Source: Bacillota bacterium
GTDB taxonomy: Bacteria; Bacillota; Clostridia; Lachnospirales; Lachnospiraceae
Reading direction: 5' to 3'
Assembly: GCA_023408815.1 (NCBI GenBank)
Contig: JAEYJO010000076.1
Span: 55,251 to 119,250, forward strand
Length of the DNA: 64,000 nucleotides
This document shows, in pieces, positions 50,459 to 59,235 of the stretch (position 1 is the stretch's first letter; every line of letters begins with the position of its first letter). The notes beneath the pieces were generated by a model. It searched no databases. It was not told the origin of the DNA and was given only the letters and a program-made list of their open reading frames with translations. Both the position numbers and the translations under genes were made by a program.

Positions 50459-52191
50459 TTTTTGCCTTGACTGTATTGGCTTTTATTGTGCTGATCATGT
50501 TCAAGGGTCTTTTGGATGATAGGAAGAGACGGGCTGATTTTATCGTATGGCTTCGGAATAATTACGGTGTTCTGCCTAAGAGGGAAGAGATTAAGCAGGA
50601 GGACTTTCAAAGGATTTCCTGCTATTTCAGAAGGCATGAGGCGGAGGCTTTTCATGTCGATGATATTACTTGGAACGATCTGAATATGGATAGCGTCTTT
50701 AAAAAGATGAATTATGCGTATTCCGCAGCGGGAGAGGAATATTTGTATTATCTTCTGCGAACCCCTGCTCAGGATACGGATAGGATAGAGCGGATTGAGA
50801 AGCATATTCGTTTTTTTATGGAGCACGAAGAGGAGAGAATAAAGTTTCAAGTCTTTTTTGCGAAGCTTGGACGGACAGGAAAACATTCTATCTATGATTA
50901 TCTGAACTATTTGGATTTATTGGGAACAAGAAGTAACTGGAAGCATTATTTGGGCGACTTGGGAATCGTACTTTCTATTCTTATCATGTTTTTCTCCGTG
51001 CCGGCAGGAGTGGTGCTTCTTATATTCTTTATTTGCAGGAACATCATCGCATATTTTAAGATCAAGAATGAAATCGAGCCGTATATTACCAGCTTCGGCT
51101 ACATACTGAGGCTGCTTCGGAGCGTAGATGATATTATAAGGATTTCTTCCGAGGGCTTTGAGGAGGAAATGGTGGAGCTGAAAGCCTGCCGGAAGAAAAT
51201 GAGCAGGTTCAAATCAGGCTCTTATATTATTATGTCCTCCGCCAGAATGAGCGCGTCCGGCAATCCCATAGAGGTTCTGTTAGACTATGTCCGCATGACC
51301 TTTCACCTGGACCTGATCAAATTCAACAATATGCTGGTGGAGGTGAGGAAGAATATAGCCGCCATCGACAGGATGCTTACCATCAGCGGTTATATGGAGG
51401 CATCCATAGCTGTGGGGGCGTATCGCACCTCCTTGGGAGAGGCCTACTGCCTGCCTGAACTAAATGACTATGAGGGGCTGCATATAGAGAATATGTATCA
51501 TCCCTTAATCGATGATCCGGTAAAAAACAGTATATCTACAAAACGGGGAATCCTGCTTACCGGTTCCAACGCGTCGGGTAAATCTACCTTTTTAAAAACG
51601 GTCTCTCTGAACGCTATTCTGGCCCAGACGATACATACCTGTCTGGCAGACAGCTATAGCGGCAGCCCCTACCGCATTATGTCTTCTATGGCCCTTCGGG
51701 ATGATCTTTCCGGCGGGGAGAGCTACTATATTGTAGAGATAAAGTCCTTGAAGCGCATATTGAACCAGGCGGCACTGTCTGCCGGCACCAGTCAAGGTCA
51801 GGCGGACTTGTCCTCGGCTCATTGCTTTCATGGGAATAAAGTGCTTTGCTTTGTGGATGAGGTGCTGCGGGGAACGAATACGGTAGAACGCATTGCAGCT
51901 TCCGCGCAGATATTAAAGAGTCTCGCTAAAGAAAATGTCATTTGCTTTGCGGCTACTCACGACATAGAACTGACCCATCTGCTTGAGAACGATTACAGCA
52001 ATTATCATTTCGAAGAGGAAATAAAAGGAGATGATATAGAATTTAATTACAGGCTTATGGAAGGACGGGCCACGACCCGTAACGCGATCAAACTTTTGCG
52101 CGTTATGGGTTATGATGAGGAGATTATTCAAAATGCGGAGAATCTGGCGGAAGAATTCATTGTAAAGGGTGTGTGGAAGGCTCACGTATAG
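50446..52191 (+). CDS. Membrane-associated MutS-like ATPase
   Basis: 581-aa protein with the MutS ATPase domain but no mismatch-recognition domain. N-terminal transmembrane segment (residues about 2-20, EYLIFALTVLAFIVLIMF), two hydrophobic helices near 175-215, a MutS-like core/lever helical region, then the ABC-type ATPase (about 370-581): Walker A LTGSNASGKSTFLKT near 370, signature-like DLSGGESYYIVEI, Walker B VLCFVDEVLRGTNTVER near 468, and a His-switch in FAATHDIELTH. An insertion rich in Ser/Ala/Gly (SAGTSQGQADLSSAH) precedes Walker B. MutS proteins with membrane helices are an uncharacterised group. I start at ATG 50446. Confidence 0.87.
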   Translation: MEYLIFALTVLAFIVLIMFKGLLDDRKRRADFIVWLRNNYGVLPKREEIKQEDFQRISCYFRRHEAEAFHVDDITWNDLNMDSVFKKMNYAYSAAGEEYLYYLLRTPAQDTDRIERIEKHIRFFMEHEEERIKFQVFFAKLGRTGKHSIYDYLNYLDLLGTRSNWKHYLGDLGIVLSILIMFFSVPAGVVLLIFFICRNIIAYFKIKNEIEPYITSFGYILRLLRSVDDIIRISSEGFEEEMVELKACRKKMSRFKSGSYIIMSSARMSASGNPIEVLLDYVRMTFHLDLIKFNNMLVEVRKNIAAIDRMLTISGYMEASIAVGAYRTSLGEAYCLPELNDYEGLHIENMYHPLIDDPVKNSISTKRGILLTGSNASGKSTFLKTVSLNAILAQTIHTCLADSYSGSPYRIMSSMALRDDLSGGESYYIVEIKSLKRILNQAALSAGTSQGQADLSSAHCFHGNKVLCFVDEVLRGTNTVERIAASAQILKSLAKENVICFAATHDIELTHLLENDYSNYHFEEEIKGDDIEFNYRLMEGRATTRNAIKLLRVMGYDEEIIQNAENLAEEFIVKGVWKAHV

Positions 52192-52219
52192 GCTGCCTGA
52201 AAGGATATGGACAATAAAA

Positions 52220-52702
52220 ATGAGAGTAAAGATATATACGGACGGCTCCGCGAGGGGGAACCCGGAAGGGCCGGGGGGCTATGGAACCGTCCTGCAGTAT
52301 GTGGATGGTAAGGGAACTTTGCATGAGCGGGAATATTCGGCAGGATATAAGAAGACCACCAATAACCGGATGGAGCTGATGGCGGTAATCGTGGGTTTGG
52401 AGGCGCTGAACAAGCCCTGTGAGGTGGAAATCATATCGGACTCCAAATATGTTACCGATGCCTTCAACCAGCATTGGATGGAGGGGTGGCTTAAGAAGAA
52501 CTGGAAGACCAGCGGGAATAAGCCGGTGAAAAATGTGGATTTGTGGAAACGCCTGTTGGAGGCGAAAAAGCAGCATCAGGTGGAATTTACATGGGTGAAA
52601 GGGCATGACGGACATCCGGAAAACGAGCGCTGTGATACATTGGCGACGACGGCGGCGGATGGAGATGAATTGCTCGAGGATTTTGTGCAGGAGCCGCAAT
52701 AG
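52220..52702 (+). CDS. rnhA: Ribonuclease HI
   Basis: 160-aa RNase H1 degrading RNA in RNA-DNA hybrids. First catalytic Asp in KIYTDGSARGNPEGPGGYG near residue 7, Glu in TNNRMELMAVI near 48, Asp in IISDSKYV near 70, and the final Asp in CDTLATTAA with HDG in the handle region KGHDGHPENERCD. All four acidic residues are present. Start at ATG 52220; in-frame alternatives further up would overlap the MutS-like gene. The cell also carries rnhB. Confidence 0.94.
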   Translation: MRVKIYTDGSARGNPEGPGGYGTVLQYVDGKGTLHEREYSAGYKKTTNNRMELMAVIVGLEALNKPCEVEIISDSKYVTDAFNQHWMEGWLKKNWKTSGNKPVKNVDLWKRLLEAKKQHQVEFTWVKGHDGHPENERCDTLATTAADGDELLEDFVQEPQ

Positions 52703-52743
52703 GAGCATTCGCACAGACACACCCTGGTGAGAAAGAGGTGGAT

Positions 52744-53442
52744 ATGGGAAAATTTGAAATCATATTGTGGGATGTGGATCAGACCTTACTGGATTTTAAA
52801 CGTTCCGAAAGCTATGCTGTCAGGCATTGTTTCGGACTGTTCGGACTGGAAATAACGGATGAAATCGTGGCCTTGTATTCGGGAATCAACGAAAGCTTCT
52901 GGAAGCGTATCGAAAAAGGAGAAATTGCCAAAAAGGAAGCTTTGATTGAGCGGTTTCGTACGCTGTTTGCGCAAATTGGAGTGACCGGAGTGGAGCCGGA
53001 GGAATTCCAGAAACATTATGCGGATGCGTTAGGCAGCGTATATTACTATCAGGACGATTCCTACGAGCTGGTGAAACAGCTAAAGGGGCAGTACAGACAG
53101 TATCTTGTAACCAACGGGATTACTCATACGCAGAGGAAAAAGTTGAAACTTTCAGGACTTGATGAATTGGTCGAGGATATTTTCGTGTCGGAGGAAATAG
53201 GCGTTCCTAAGCCTCAGAAGGAATATTTCGACAGGTGTTTCTCGCGCATTCAGGACTTCGATAAAGAAAAAGCGATTATCGTAGGGGATTCCCTAAGCAG
53301 CGATATGTTGGGCGGCAACAATGCCGGACTTGTCACTTGCTGGTATAATCCCGGAGGACTTAAGAACGACTCTGAGGTTAGAATCGACTATGAAATTAAT
53401 AATTTGCAGGATATTATATCCGTTTTGAATGAGGAGCCGTAG
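52744..53442 (+). CDS. HAD family noncanonical pyrimidine nucleotidase (YjjG-type)
   Basis: 232-aa haloacid-dehalogenase-like phosphatase. Motif I DVDQT in ILWDVDQTLLDF near residue 10, motif II near LVTNGITHTQRKKL, motif III Lys in VPKPQKEYFD, motif IV GDSLSSDMLGG near 180. The YjjG group hydrolyses modified or noncanonical pyrimidine nucleotides. ATG 52744 with AAAGAGGTGG four bases upstream is preferred to GTG 52738. It follows rnhA by 41 bp and precedes the WYL regulator by one base. Confidence 0.9.
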   Translation: MGKFEIILWDVDQTLLDFKRSESYAVRHCFGLFGLEITDEIVALYSGINESFWKRIEKGEIAKKEALIERFRTLFAQIGVTGVEPEEFQKHYADALGSVYYYQDDSYELVKQLKGQYRQYLVTNGITHTQRKKLKLSGLDELVEDIFVSEEIGVPKPQKEYFDRCFSRIQDFDKEKAIIVGDSLSSDMLGGNNAGLVTCWYNPGGLKNDSEVRIDYEINNLQDIISVLNEEP

Positions 53443-53443
53443 G

Positions 53444-54439
53444 ATGCCCAAATCATCGGACCAGAAATTAAAGCTTTTATATATTATAAAGATTTTGAGC
53501 GAACAGACGGATGAAGAGCATATGATGTCCACGAAGGTGTTGATCGACGAACTGGAAAAATACGGTATTATGTCCGAAAGAAAGTCCATTTACAGCGATA
53601 TTTCACTGCTTGTGAAGTTCGGATACAACATCGTCTACACTAAAGTAAAGAGAGGCGGGGGATATTTCCTAGCCGAAAGAGAATTCGAACTGCCGGAGTT
53701 AAAGCTTTTGGTGGACGCCGTCCAGTCGTCCAAGTTCATCACAGTCAAAAAGTCGAGGGAGTTGATTGAAAAGCTGGAACGGCTTGCGGGTCAGTACGGC
53801 GCCGGACAGCTTCAGCGCCAGGTCTATGTAGCAGGTCGCATCAAGGCGGAAAACGAAAGCATCTATTACAATATTGATCATATACATAGGGCCATTCAGG
53901 AGGATATTCAGATTTCCTTTCAGTATTTGGACTGGACGCCGGAAAAGAGGCTGAAGCCCCGGAAGGAAGGCGTTAAATACCGTATCAGTCCATGGGCGCT
54001 GACATGGCAGGATGAGAATTACTATCTGATAGCCTATGACAAGTATGCGGATAAAATCAAGCATTACCGGGTGGACAAGATGGGCGGGATCGAGCTGTTG
54101 CCTGACGAGCCGAGGGAAGGGATAAGTTCCTTTGAACGTTTCGATATAGGGGCGTATACGAATAAGACCTTCGGCATGTTCAGCGGTGAGGAGGTGACCG
54201 TCGCCTTGCAGATGCCCGACAGGATGCTGGGAGTAGTCATCGATAGATTCGGAAAAGAAGTGGATTTGAAAAAGACAAGAAAGAGCACTTTTTCGGTAAG
54301 GGTAAAGGTGGCTGTCAGCGAGCAGTTCTTCGGCTGGGTCACAGGGCTTGGAACGGAGGTTAAGCTCCTTTCTCCCAAATCGGTGGTAGTACGTTATGAA
54401 GAATATCTGAAAAAAATTATGCAACAATATGAAAGGTAG
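53444..54439 (+). CDS. WYL-domain transcriptional regulator
   Basis: 331-aa DeoR/YafY-like regulator: N-terminal winged HTH (residues about 5-70, KSIYSDISLLVKFGYNI at its end), a WYL domain at about 125-210 (QISFQYLDWTPEKRLKPRKE then RISPWALTWQDENYYLIAYD), and a WCX-type C-terminal domain. WYL proteins respond to small ligands or single-stranded nucleic acid; the ligand is unknown here. The ATG lies one base after the HAD stop, with GAGGAG nine bases upstream, indicating co-transcription with rnhA and the HAD gene. A DNA dyad follows its end and may be its own site. Confidence 0.88.
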   Translation: MPKSSDQKLKLLYIIKILSEQTDEEHMMSTKVLIDELEKYGIMSERKSIYSDISLLVKFGYNIVYTKVKRGGGYFLAEREFELPELKLLVDAVQSSKFITVKKSRELIEKLERLAGQYGAGQLQRQVYVAGRIKAENESIYYNIDHIHRAIQEDIQISFQYLDWTPEKRLKPRKEGVKYRISPWALTWQDENYYLIAYDKYADKIKHYRVDKMGGIELLPDEPREGISSFERFDIGAYTNKTFGMFSGEEVTVALQMPDRMLGVVIDRFGKEVDLKKTRKSTFSVRVKVAVSEQFFGWVTGLGTEVKLLSPKSVVVRYEEYLKKIMQQYER

Positions 54440-54459
54440 GAGACCGGATAATGTATTTT

Positions 54460-54486
54460 GTTACTGTGAACGGAGTGAACAGTAAC
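54460..54486. promoter_or_regulatory. 8-bp inverted repeat between WYL regulator and aminotransferase
   Basis: GTTACTGT / ACAGTAAC (54460-54467 with 54479-54486), arms perfect, 11-bp spacer. Outer arms TGAAAGG / CCTTTCA (54430-54436 with 54497-54503) surround it. It may be an operator for the adjacent WYL regulator or an RNA hairpin in the aminotransferase leader; the sequence does not decide. Confidence 0.4.
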
Positions 54487-54517
54487 TTTATTTCGGCCTT
54501 TCAATGAGTGATGAAAT

Positions 54518-55690
54518 ATGGAGATTACATTTGCAGCGAGGATGAAGGACTTTGAAGAAGGAATTTTTCAAGTATTAAATGAGAAGAAAAATGAATTTCT
54601 GGCACAGGGACACAAGGTATATAACCTGTCGGTGGGAACTCCCGATTTTAAACCGGCAAAGCACATTAGGGATGCGGTGGCACAGGCCGCAGCGGATCCG
54701 GACAATTATAAATACTCTCTTGTGGATTTGCCGCGATTGACTGATGCGGTCATGGGGCGTTTTGAAAGGCGTTACGGCGTAGCGCTTAAGGAAGAGGAAA
54801 TTATGTCCGTGTACGGTTCACAGGAGGGTATCACCCATATTGGCCTAACTTTATGCGATGCGGGGGATGTGGTGTTAGTTCCAAATCCGGGCTATCCCAT
54901 ATTCTCGATCGGACCTGCTCTTTCCGGTGCCAAGCTGGTTCCTTATGATTTGTATGAAGAGAACGATTACCTGCCTGATTTAGAGGGAATGGGTAAGGAA
55001 CTACTTAAAAAAACGAAATTTATGATCGTTTCCTATCCGCTGAATCCGATTTGCAAGGCAGCTCCTAAAAGCTTTTATGAACGCCTCATCCCTTGGGCGA
55101 AGGAAAATAATATCGTCATTATTCATGACAACGCTTATTCCGATATCATATACGACGGAAGGGAAGGGATTTCGATTTTGTCAATACCCGGAGCGAAGGA
55201 GGTCTGTGCAGAGTTCTATTCGCTGTCGAAGTCCTATAACTATACTGGTGCCAGAATGGGCTTTTTGGTAGGGAATAAGGAGATTGTGGCTCATTTTAAA
55301 AGGCTTCGCTCACAGATTGATTATGGAACCTTTCTTCCGGTGCAGTACGGTGCTATTGCAGCACTGAACGGACCGGACGATATGATAAAGGAGCAGTGCA
55401 GAGAATATCAGAGGCGCAGGGATGCACTTTGCGGAGGGCTTCGTTCCATCGGCTGGAACATCCCTGACAGCGAGGGTACTATGTTCGCATGGGGAGCCAT
55501 ACCGAAGGGATATGAGGATGATACGGAGTTCGTCATGGAGCTTTTTGAAAAGTCAGGCGTGCTCTGTACTCCAGGAAGCAGTTTCGGCACTCTTGGAAAG
55601 GGGTATGTTAGATTTGCCCTCACCATACCGGTGGAAGAGATCGAAGAAGCGGTTAGAGCGGTAGAACGTTCAGGTATGATTGTAAAATAA
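54518..55690 (+). CDS. Class I/II PLP aminotransferase
   Basis: 390-aa fold type I aminotransferase. The PLP lysine is in YSLSKSYNYTGARMGF near residue 235; the phosphate-binding GSQEGITHIG near 105 and the Tyr/Asp pair in IIHDNAYSDIIYDG are present. The usual NPTG loop reads SYPLNPICKAAP, so the canonical Thr-Gly is replaced. Similar to LL-diaminopimelate aminotransferase-like and PatA/alanine-type enzymes; the substrate cannot be assigned safely. It is probably part of the rnhA/HAD/WYL transcription unit or just downstream of it. Confidence 0.85.
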   Translation: MEITFAARMKDFEEGIFQVLNEKKNEFLAQGHKVYNLSVGTPDFKPAKHIRDAVAQAAADPDNYKYSLVDLPRLTDAVMGRFERRYGVALKEEEIMSVYGSQEGITHIGLTLCDAGDVVLVPNPGYPIFSIGPALSGAKLVPYDLYEENDYLPDLEGMGKELLKKTKFMIVSYPLNPICKAAPKSFYERLIPWAKENNIVIIHDNAYSDIIYDGREGISILSIPGAKEVCAEFYSLSKSYNYTGARMGFLVGNKEIVAHFKRLRSQIDYGTFLPVQYGAIAALNGPDDMIKEQCREYQRRRDALCGGLRSIGWNIPDSEGTMFAWGAIPKGYEDDTEFVMELFEKSGVLCTPGSSFGTLGKGYVRFALTIPVEEIEEAVRAVERSGMIVK

Positions 55691-55786
55691 AGAATAATGA
55701 GATTTTTTAATAGCAGGTCAAAAAAGAATGGTTATTTAATACAAAATACCCCTTCTTTTTTTGTTAAAATTTCTCTGGTACAAACA

Positions 55787-55815
55787 TTGACACTTATAGT
55801 TTAGTATTTTATACT
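55787..55815 (+). promoter_or_regulatory. Sigma-A promoter of the nrdDG operon
   Basis: TTGACA (55787-55792), 17-bp spacer, TATACT (55810-55815). Expected transcription start is near 55822, at the edge of the first NrdR box. The leader to nrdD is about 145 nt long. Confidence 0.82.
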
Positions 55816-55822
55816 AGGTATA

Positions 55823-55869
55823 CCACAAAATATTGGATGGATTTACATATTTGTTACCATATATAGTGA
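55823..55869 (+). promoter_or_regulatory. Tandem NrdR boxes
   Basis: Two 16-bp sites, CCACAAAATATTGGAT (55823-55838) and TTACCATATATAGTGA (55854-55869), separated by 15 bp so that their centres are 31 bp apart, which is the three-turn spacing typical of NrdR box pairs. Each keeps the ATAT-type core and most of the ACAC...GTGT flanks (11 to 12 of 16 by eye against ACACTATATATNGTGT). They overlap and follow the transcription start, suggesting ATP/dATP-dependent repression of the anaerobic ribonucleotide reductase genes. Confidence 0.75.
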
Positions 55870-55966
55870 GAATGGATATGTATACGTATTACGGGCATTC
55901 TACCGAGGGTCATGCACGCTATGCGTATTTTACACCAAGAGGGGAAAATGATAGGAGGTCATAAGA

Positions 55967-58150
55967 ATGAGTAAGGATAACTCAGCAGGAAACGCAATCG
56001 ATTACGGAAAACAATTCAAGCTGGAGAGGAACGTAAAGGTCATTAAAAAGGACGGAAGCTTAGAATCATTTAACGTACAGAAGGTAGTCGATGCGGTAGG
56101 AAAGAGCGCGTACCGCGCCTTAACAAAATTTACAGAGGAAGAAAAGAAGCATATTTGTCAATATGTGATAGATAAAGTCATGGACTTGGGACAGGATCAA
56201 ATCCCTATCCCGATCATGCACAATATTGTGGAAAGCGCCTTGGAAGAGGTAAAGCCGATCGTTGCCAAGAGTTACCGCGATTACCGCAACTATAAGCAGG
56301 ATTTTGTGCGGATGATGGACGATGTATATAAAAAGAGTCAATCTATCATGTATGTGGGAGACAAGGAGAACGCTAATACGGACAGCGCCTTGGTATCCAC
56401 GAAGAGAAGCCTTATTTTCAATCAGTTCAATAAAGAACTATATCAGAAATTTTTCATGACCACAGAGGAAATTCAGGCTTGCCGGGACGGCTATATTTAT
56501 GTGCATGACATGTCTGCCCGCCGGGATACGATGAACTGCTGTCTGTTCGATGTAGCCAACGTCCTGACCGGCGGCTTCGAAATGGGAAACATATGGTACA
56601 ACGAACCCAAGTCTCTCGACGTGGCATTCGACGTTATCGGAGACATCGTGCTCAGCGCAGCGAGCCAGCAGTATGGCGGCTTCACTGTTCCCGAGGTGGA
56701 TAAGATATTGGAGCCTTATGCGGAGAAGACGTATCAGAAAGGTATTGAGAAATATAAGAAGCTGGGCATTGATTCTGAAACAGCGGAAGCGGAAGCTTAT
56801 GCCGATGTCCTGAGAGAATTCGAGCAGGGCTTCCAGGGCTGGGAATATAAGTTCAACACAGTTGCCAGCAGCCGCGGGGACTATCCCTTTATTACGGTGA
56901 CGGCAGGGATCGGTACCGGACGCTTTGCGAAAATGGCTACGATTTGTATGCTGAATGTCAGAAGGAGAGGACAGGGCAAGAAGGAATGCAAGAAGCCGGT
57001 ACTCTTCCCGAAAATCGTATTTTTATATGATGAGAATCTGCACGGCAAGGGAAAGCCCCTTGAGGATGTATTCGAAGCGGGAGTAAAATGTTCCGCGAAG
57101 ACGATGTATCCCGACTGGCTGAGCCTTACCGGAAAGGGCTATATCGCCAGTATGTATAAGCAATATGGAAAGGTAATTTCTCCTATGGGCTGCCGTGCCT
57201 TTTTATCTCCCTGGTACGAAAAAGGAGGCATGCACCCTGCGGATGACAAGGACGTTCCCGTTTTTGTGGGCCGCTTCAATGTCGGCGCGGTTTCCCTGCA
57301 CCTTCCTATGATTCTCGCCAAGGCGAGACAAGAGAGTAAGGATTTTTATGAGGTGCTGGATTATTATCTGAATCTGATTCGCCAGCTCCATATACGTACC
57401 TACGCATATCTCGGGGAAATGCGGGCTTCTACTAATCCCTTGGCATACTGCGAGGGTGGTTTCCTCGGCGGAAAATTAAAACTGATGGATAAAATCAAGC
57501 CTATTTTGAAATCTGCTACGGCCAGCTTCGGCATTACGGCGTTTAACGAATTGCAGGAACTGTATAACGGAAAGTCCCTGGTGGAGGACGGTCAGTTCGC
57601 GCTGGAGGTTTTAGAGCACATCAATCAAAAGATTAATGAATTCAAGCAGGCGGATGGAAACCTGTATGCTATTTACGGTACTCCGGCGGAAAATTTATGC
57701 GGACTTCAGGTAAAGCAGTTTAGAGCAAAATACGGAATCATTGAAGGCGTATCGGATAAAGAATACGTATCCAACAGCTTCCATTGTCACGTGTCTGAGG
57801 ACATTACGCCTATCGAGAAGCAGGATTTGGAATACCGCTTCTGGGAGCTGGCAAACGGCGGCAAGATTCAATATGTGAAATATCCTATCGACTACAATAT
57901 GGAGGCGATTAAGACTTTGATCCGCCGGGCGATGGATATGGGATTTTATGAGGGTGTTAATTTATCTCTCGCTTACTGCGATGACTGCGGCCATCAGGAG
58001 CTGGAAATGGATGTCTGCCCGGTATGCGGAGGCAAGAATCTGACGAAAATTGAACGAATGAACGGTTATTTGTCGTATTCCCGCGTACATGGTGACACGA
58101 GGCTGAATGAGGCAAAAATGGCAGAAATTGCAGAAAGGAAGAGCATGTAA
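55967..58150 (+). CDS. nrdD: Anaerobic ribonucleoside-triphosphate reductase
   Basis: 727-aa class III ribonucleotide reductase catalytic subunit, reducing NTPs with formate under strict anaerobiosis. An ATP-cone spans about residues 20-110 (VIKKDGSLESFNVQKVV). The catalytic barrel contains NCCLFDVANVL and SRGDYPFITVT. The C-terminal zinc site is CDDCGHQ ... CPVCGG, and the glycyl radical residue is Gly700 in IERMNGYLSYSR (R-x-x-GYL). The C-terminus is complete. GGAGG precedes the ATG by eight bases. Directly followed (2 bp) by its activase nrdG and then dut; preceded by NrdR boxes. Confidence 0.97.
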   Translation: MSKDNSAGNAIDYGKQFKLERNVKVIKKDGSLESFNVQKVVDAVGKSAYRALTKFTEEEKKHICQYVIDKVMDLGQDQIPIPIMHNIVESALEEVKPIVAKSYRDYRNYKQDFVRMMDDVYKKSQSIMYVGDKENANTDSALVSTKRSLIFNQFNKELYQKFFMTTEEIQACRDGYIYVHDMSARRDTMNCCLFDVANVLTGGFEMGNIWYNEPKSLDVAFDVIGDIVLSAASQQYGGFTVPEVDKILEPYAEKTYQKGIEKYKKLGIDSETAEAEAYADVLREFEQGFQGWEYKFNTVASSRGDYPFITVTAGIGTGRFAKMATICMLNVRRRGQGKKECKKPVLFPKIVFLYDENLHGKGKPLEDVFEAGVKCSAKTMYPDWLSLTGKGYIASMYKQYGKVISPMGCRAFLSPWYEKGGMHPADDKDVPVFVGRFNVGAVSLHLPMILAKARQESKDFYEVLDYYLNLIRQLHIRTYAYLGEMRASTNPLAYCEGGFLGGKLKLMDKIKPILKSATASFGITAFNELQELYNGKSLVEDGQFALEVLEHINQKINEFKQADGNLYAIYGTPAENLCGLQVKQFRAKYGIIEGVSDKEYVSNSFHCHVSEDITPIEKQDLEYRFWELANGGKIQYVKYPIDYNMEAIKTLIRRAMDMGFYEGVNLSLAYCDDCGHQELEMDVCPVCGGKNLTKIERMNGYLSYSRVHGDTRLNEAKMAEIAERKSM

Positions 58151-58152
58151 TA

Positions 58153-58665
58153 ATGAGGTATCACAATATTACCAAGGACGATATGTTAAACGGGGACGGT
58201 CTGCGGGTTGTTTTGTGGGTTTCCGGCTGCTCTCATTGCTGCAAGGAATGTCATAATCCTGTTACATGGGATCCGGATGGCGGGCTTTTGTTCGACGAAG
58301 CTGCGAAGCAGGAAGTTTTTGCACAGCTCGATAAGTCATATATTTCCGGCATTACCTTTTCGGGAGGAGATCCTCTGCATGCGGCCAATCGTTTGGATGT
58401 CCGCAATTTGATGGAGGAAATCAAGGAGAAGTATCCGGATAAGACCATATGGCTTTACACGGGAGATTTGTGGGAAGATATTTTCCATTACCCGCTGCTC
58501 CAATTTGTAGATGTGCTGGTGGATGGAGAATTTATGGTGGATTTGAAAGATCCGAAGCTTTTATGGAAGGGGAGCAGCAATCAGAGAGTAATCGATGTAC
58601 AAGAATCCTTAATGCAAACGGATTCCAAAGTACCGGTTCTCCACTGCAGCAATTATTCACAATAA
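58153..58665 (+). CDS. nrdG: Anaerobic RNR-activating radical SAM protein
   Basis: 170-aa iron-sulfur activase that generates the glycyl radical on NrdD with S-adenosylmethionine. The cluster motif C-x3-C-x2-C is CSHCCKEC in WVSGCSHCCKECHNPVTW near residues 26-33, with one additional Cys inside it. SAM-binding GGDPL in ITFSGGDPLHA near 75. Length is within the family's 150-180 range. GAAAGGAAGAGC precedes the ATG; gap to nrdD is 2 bp. Confidence 0.95.
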   Translation: MRYHNITKDDMLNGDGLRVVLWVSGCSHCCKECHNPVTWDPDGGLLFDEAAKQEVFAQLDKSYISGITFSGGDPLHAANRLDVRNLMEEIKEKYPDKTIWLYTGDLWEDIFHYPLLQFVDVLVDGEFMVDLKDPKLLWKGSSNQRVIDVQESLMQTDSKVPVLHCSNYSQ

Positions 58666-58705
58666 GGCCATTTGAATATGATAGGACGACGGGAGAAAAC
58701 AACGC

Positions 58706-59140
58706 GTGAAGACGATAAAAATTAAATATTTTACAGATAAAATTGAAAAACTGGCATACATCGAAGGGAAATCTGACTGGATTGACCTTCGGGCTGCCGA
58801 AGACGTGTACATAAAGGCGGGGGAATTTAAGCTGATACCGCTTGGCGTGGCGATGGAGCTTCCGAAAGGTTATGAGGCGCACATCGTTCCGAGAAGCAGT
58901 ACTTTTAAAAACTTTGGCATTATCCAGACCAATCACCAGGGCGTGGTGGACTGTTCTTACTGCGGAGACAACGACCAGTGGTTCATGCCGGCCTATGCCT
59001 TAAGAGATACGCACATTTCTATAAATGACAGAATATGCCAGTTCCGCATCATGGAGAATCAGCCCCGTCTTTGTTTCGAGGAGAACGAATCCTTGGAAAA
59101 CGAGGACAGAGGCGGCATCGGAAGCACCGGGAAACAGTAA
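58706..59140 (+). CDS. dut: dUTP diphosphatase (trimeric type)
   Basis: 144-aa dUTPase converting dUTP to dUMP and PPi, keeping uracil out of DNA and feeding dTMP synthesis. Motif 1 is DLRAAEDVYIKAGE, motif 2 PRSSTFKNFGI, motif 3 NHQGVVDCSYCGDNDQW (the GVVD-x2-Y-x-G uridine loop), motif 4 DRICQFRI, motif 5 DRGGIGSTGK, a slightly altered version of RGxxGFGSTG. All five motifs are there. Start GTG 58706, with GGGAG nine bases upstream, 40 bp after nrdG. Its place after nrdDG makes an NTP-to-dUMP control unit. Confidence 0.92.
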   Translation: MKTIKIKYFTDKIEKLAYIEGKSDWIDLRAAEDVYIKAGEFKLIPLGVAMELPKGYEAHIVPRSSTFKNFGIIQTNHQGVVDCSYCGDNDQWFMPAYALRDTHISINDRICQFRIMENQPRLCFEENESLENEDRGGIGSTGKQ

Positions 59141-59154
59141 TAAATTGTTGTTTT

Positions 59155-59183
59155 GAATAAGAAACTCTTTCCAAGACATAATA
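59155..59183 (+). promoter_or_regulatory. Candidate sigma-G/sigma-F promoter
   Basis: GAATA (59155-59159), 17-bp spacer, CATAATA (59177-59183). This fits the forespore sigma-G/F pattern (GMATR, 17-18 bp, CATNNTA) without mismatch and lies about 52 bp upstream of the SpoVAF-like start. A germination gene is an expected forespore target. Confidence 0.7.
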
Positions 59184-59235
59184 AAATGAGAATGCGAACA
59201 CCGCACATTTTATGGTGAAATGGAAGGAGTTTTTT

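Noticed and set aside
54451..54507. 18-codon frame between the WYL regulator and the aminotransferase
   Set aside because: Too short to judge; the inverted repeat in it is a better explanation for its sequence.
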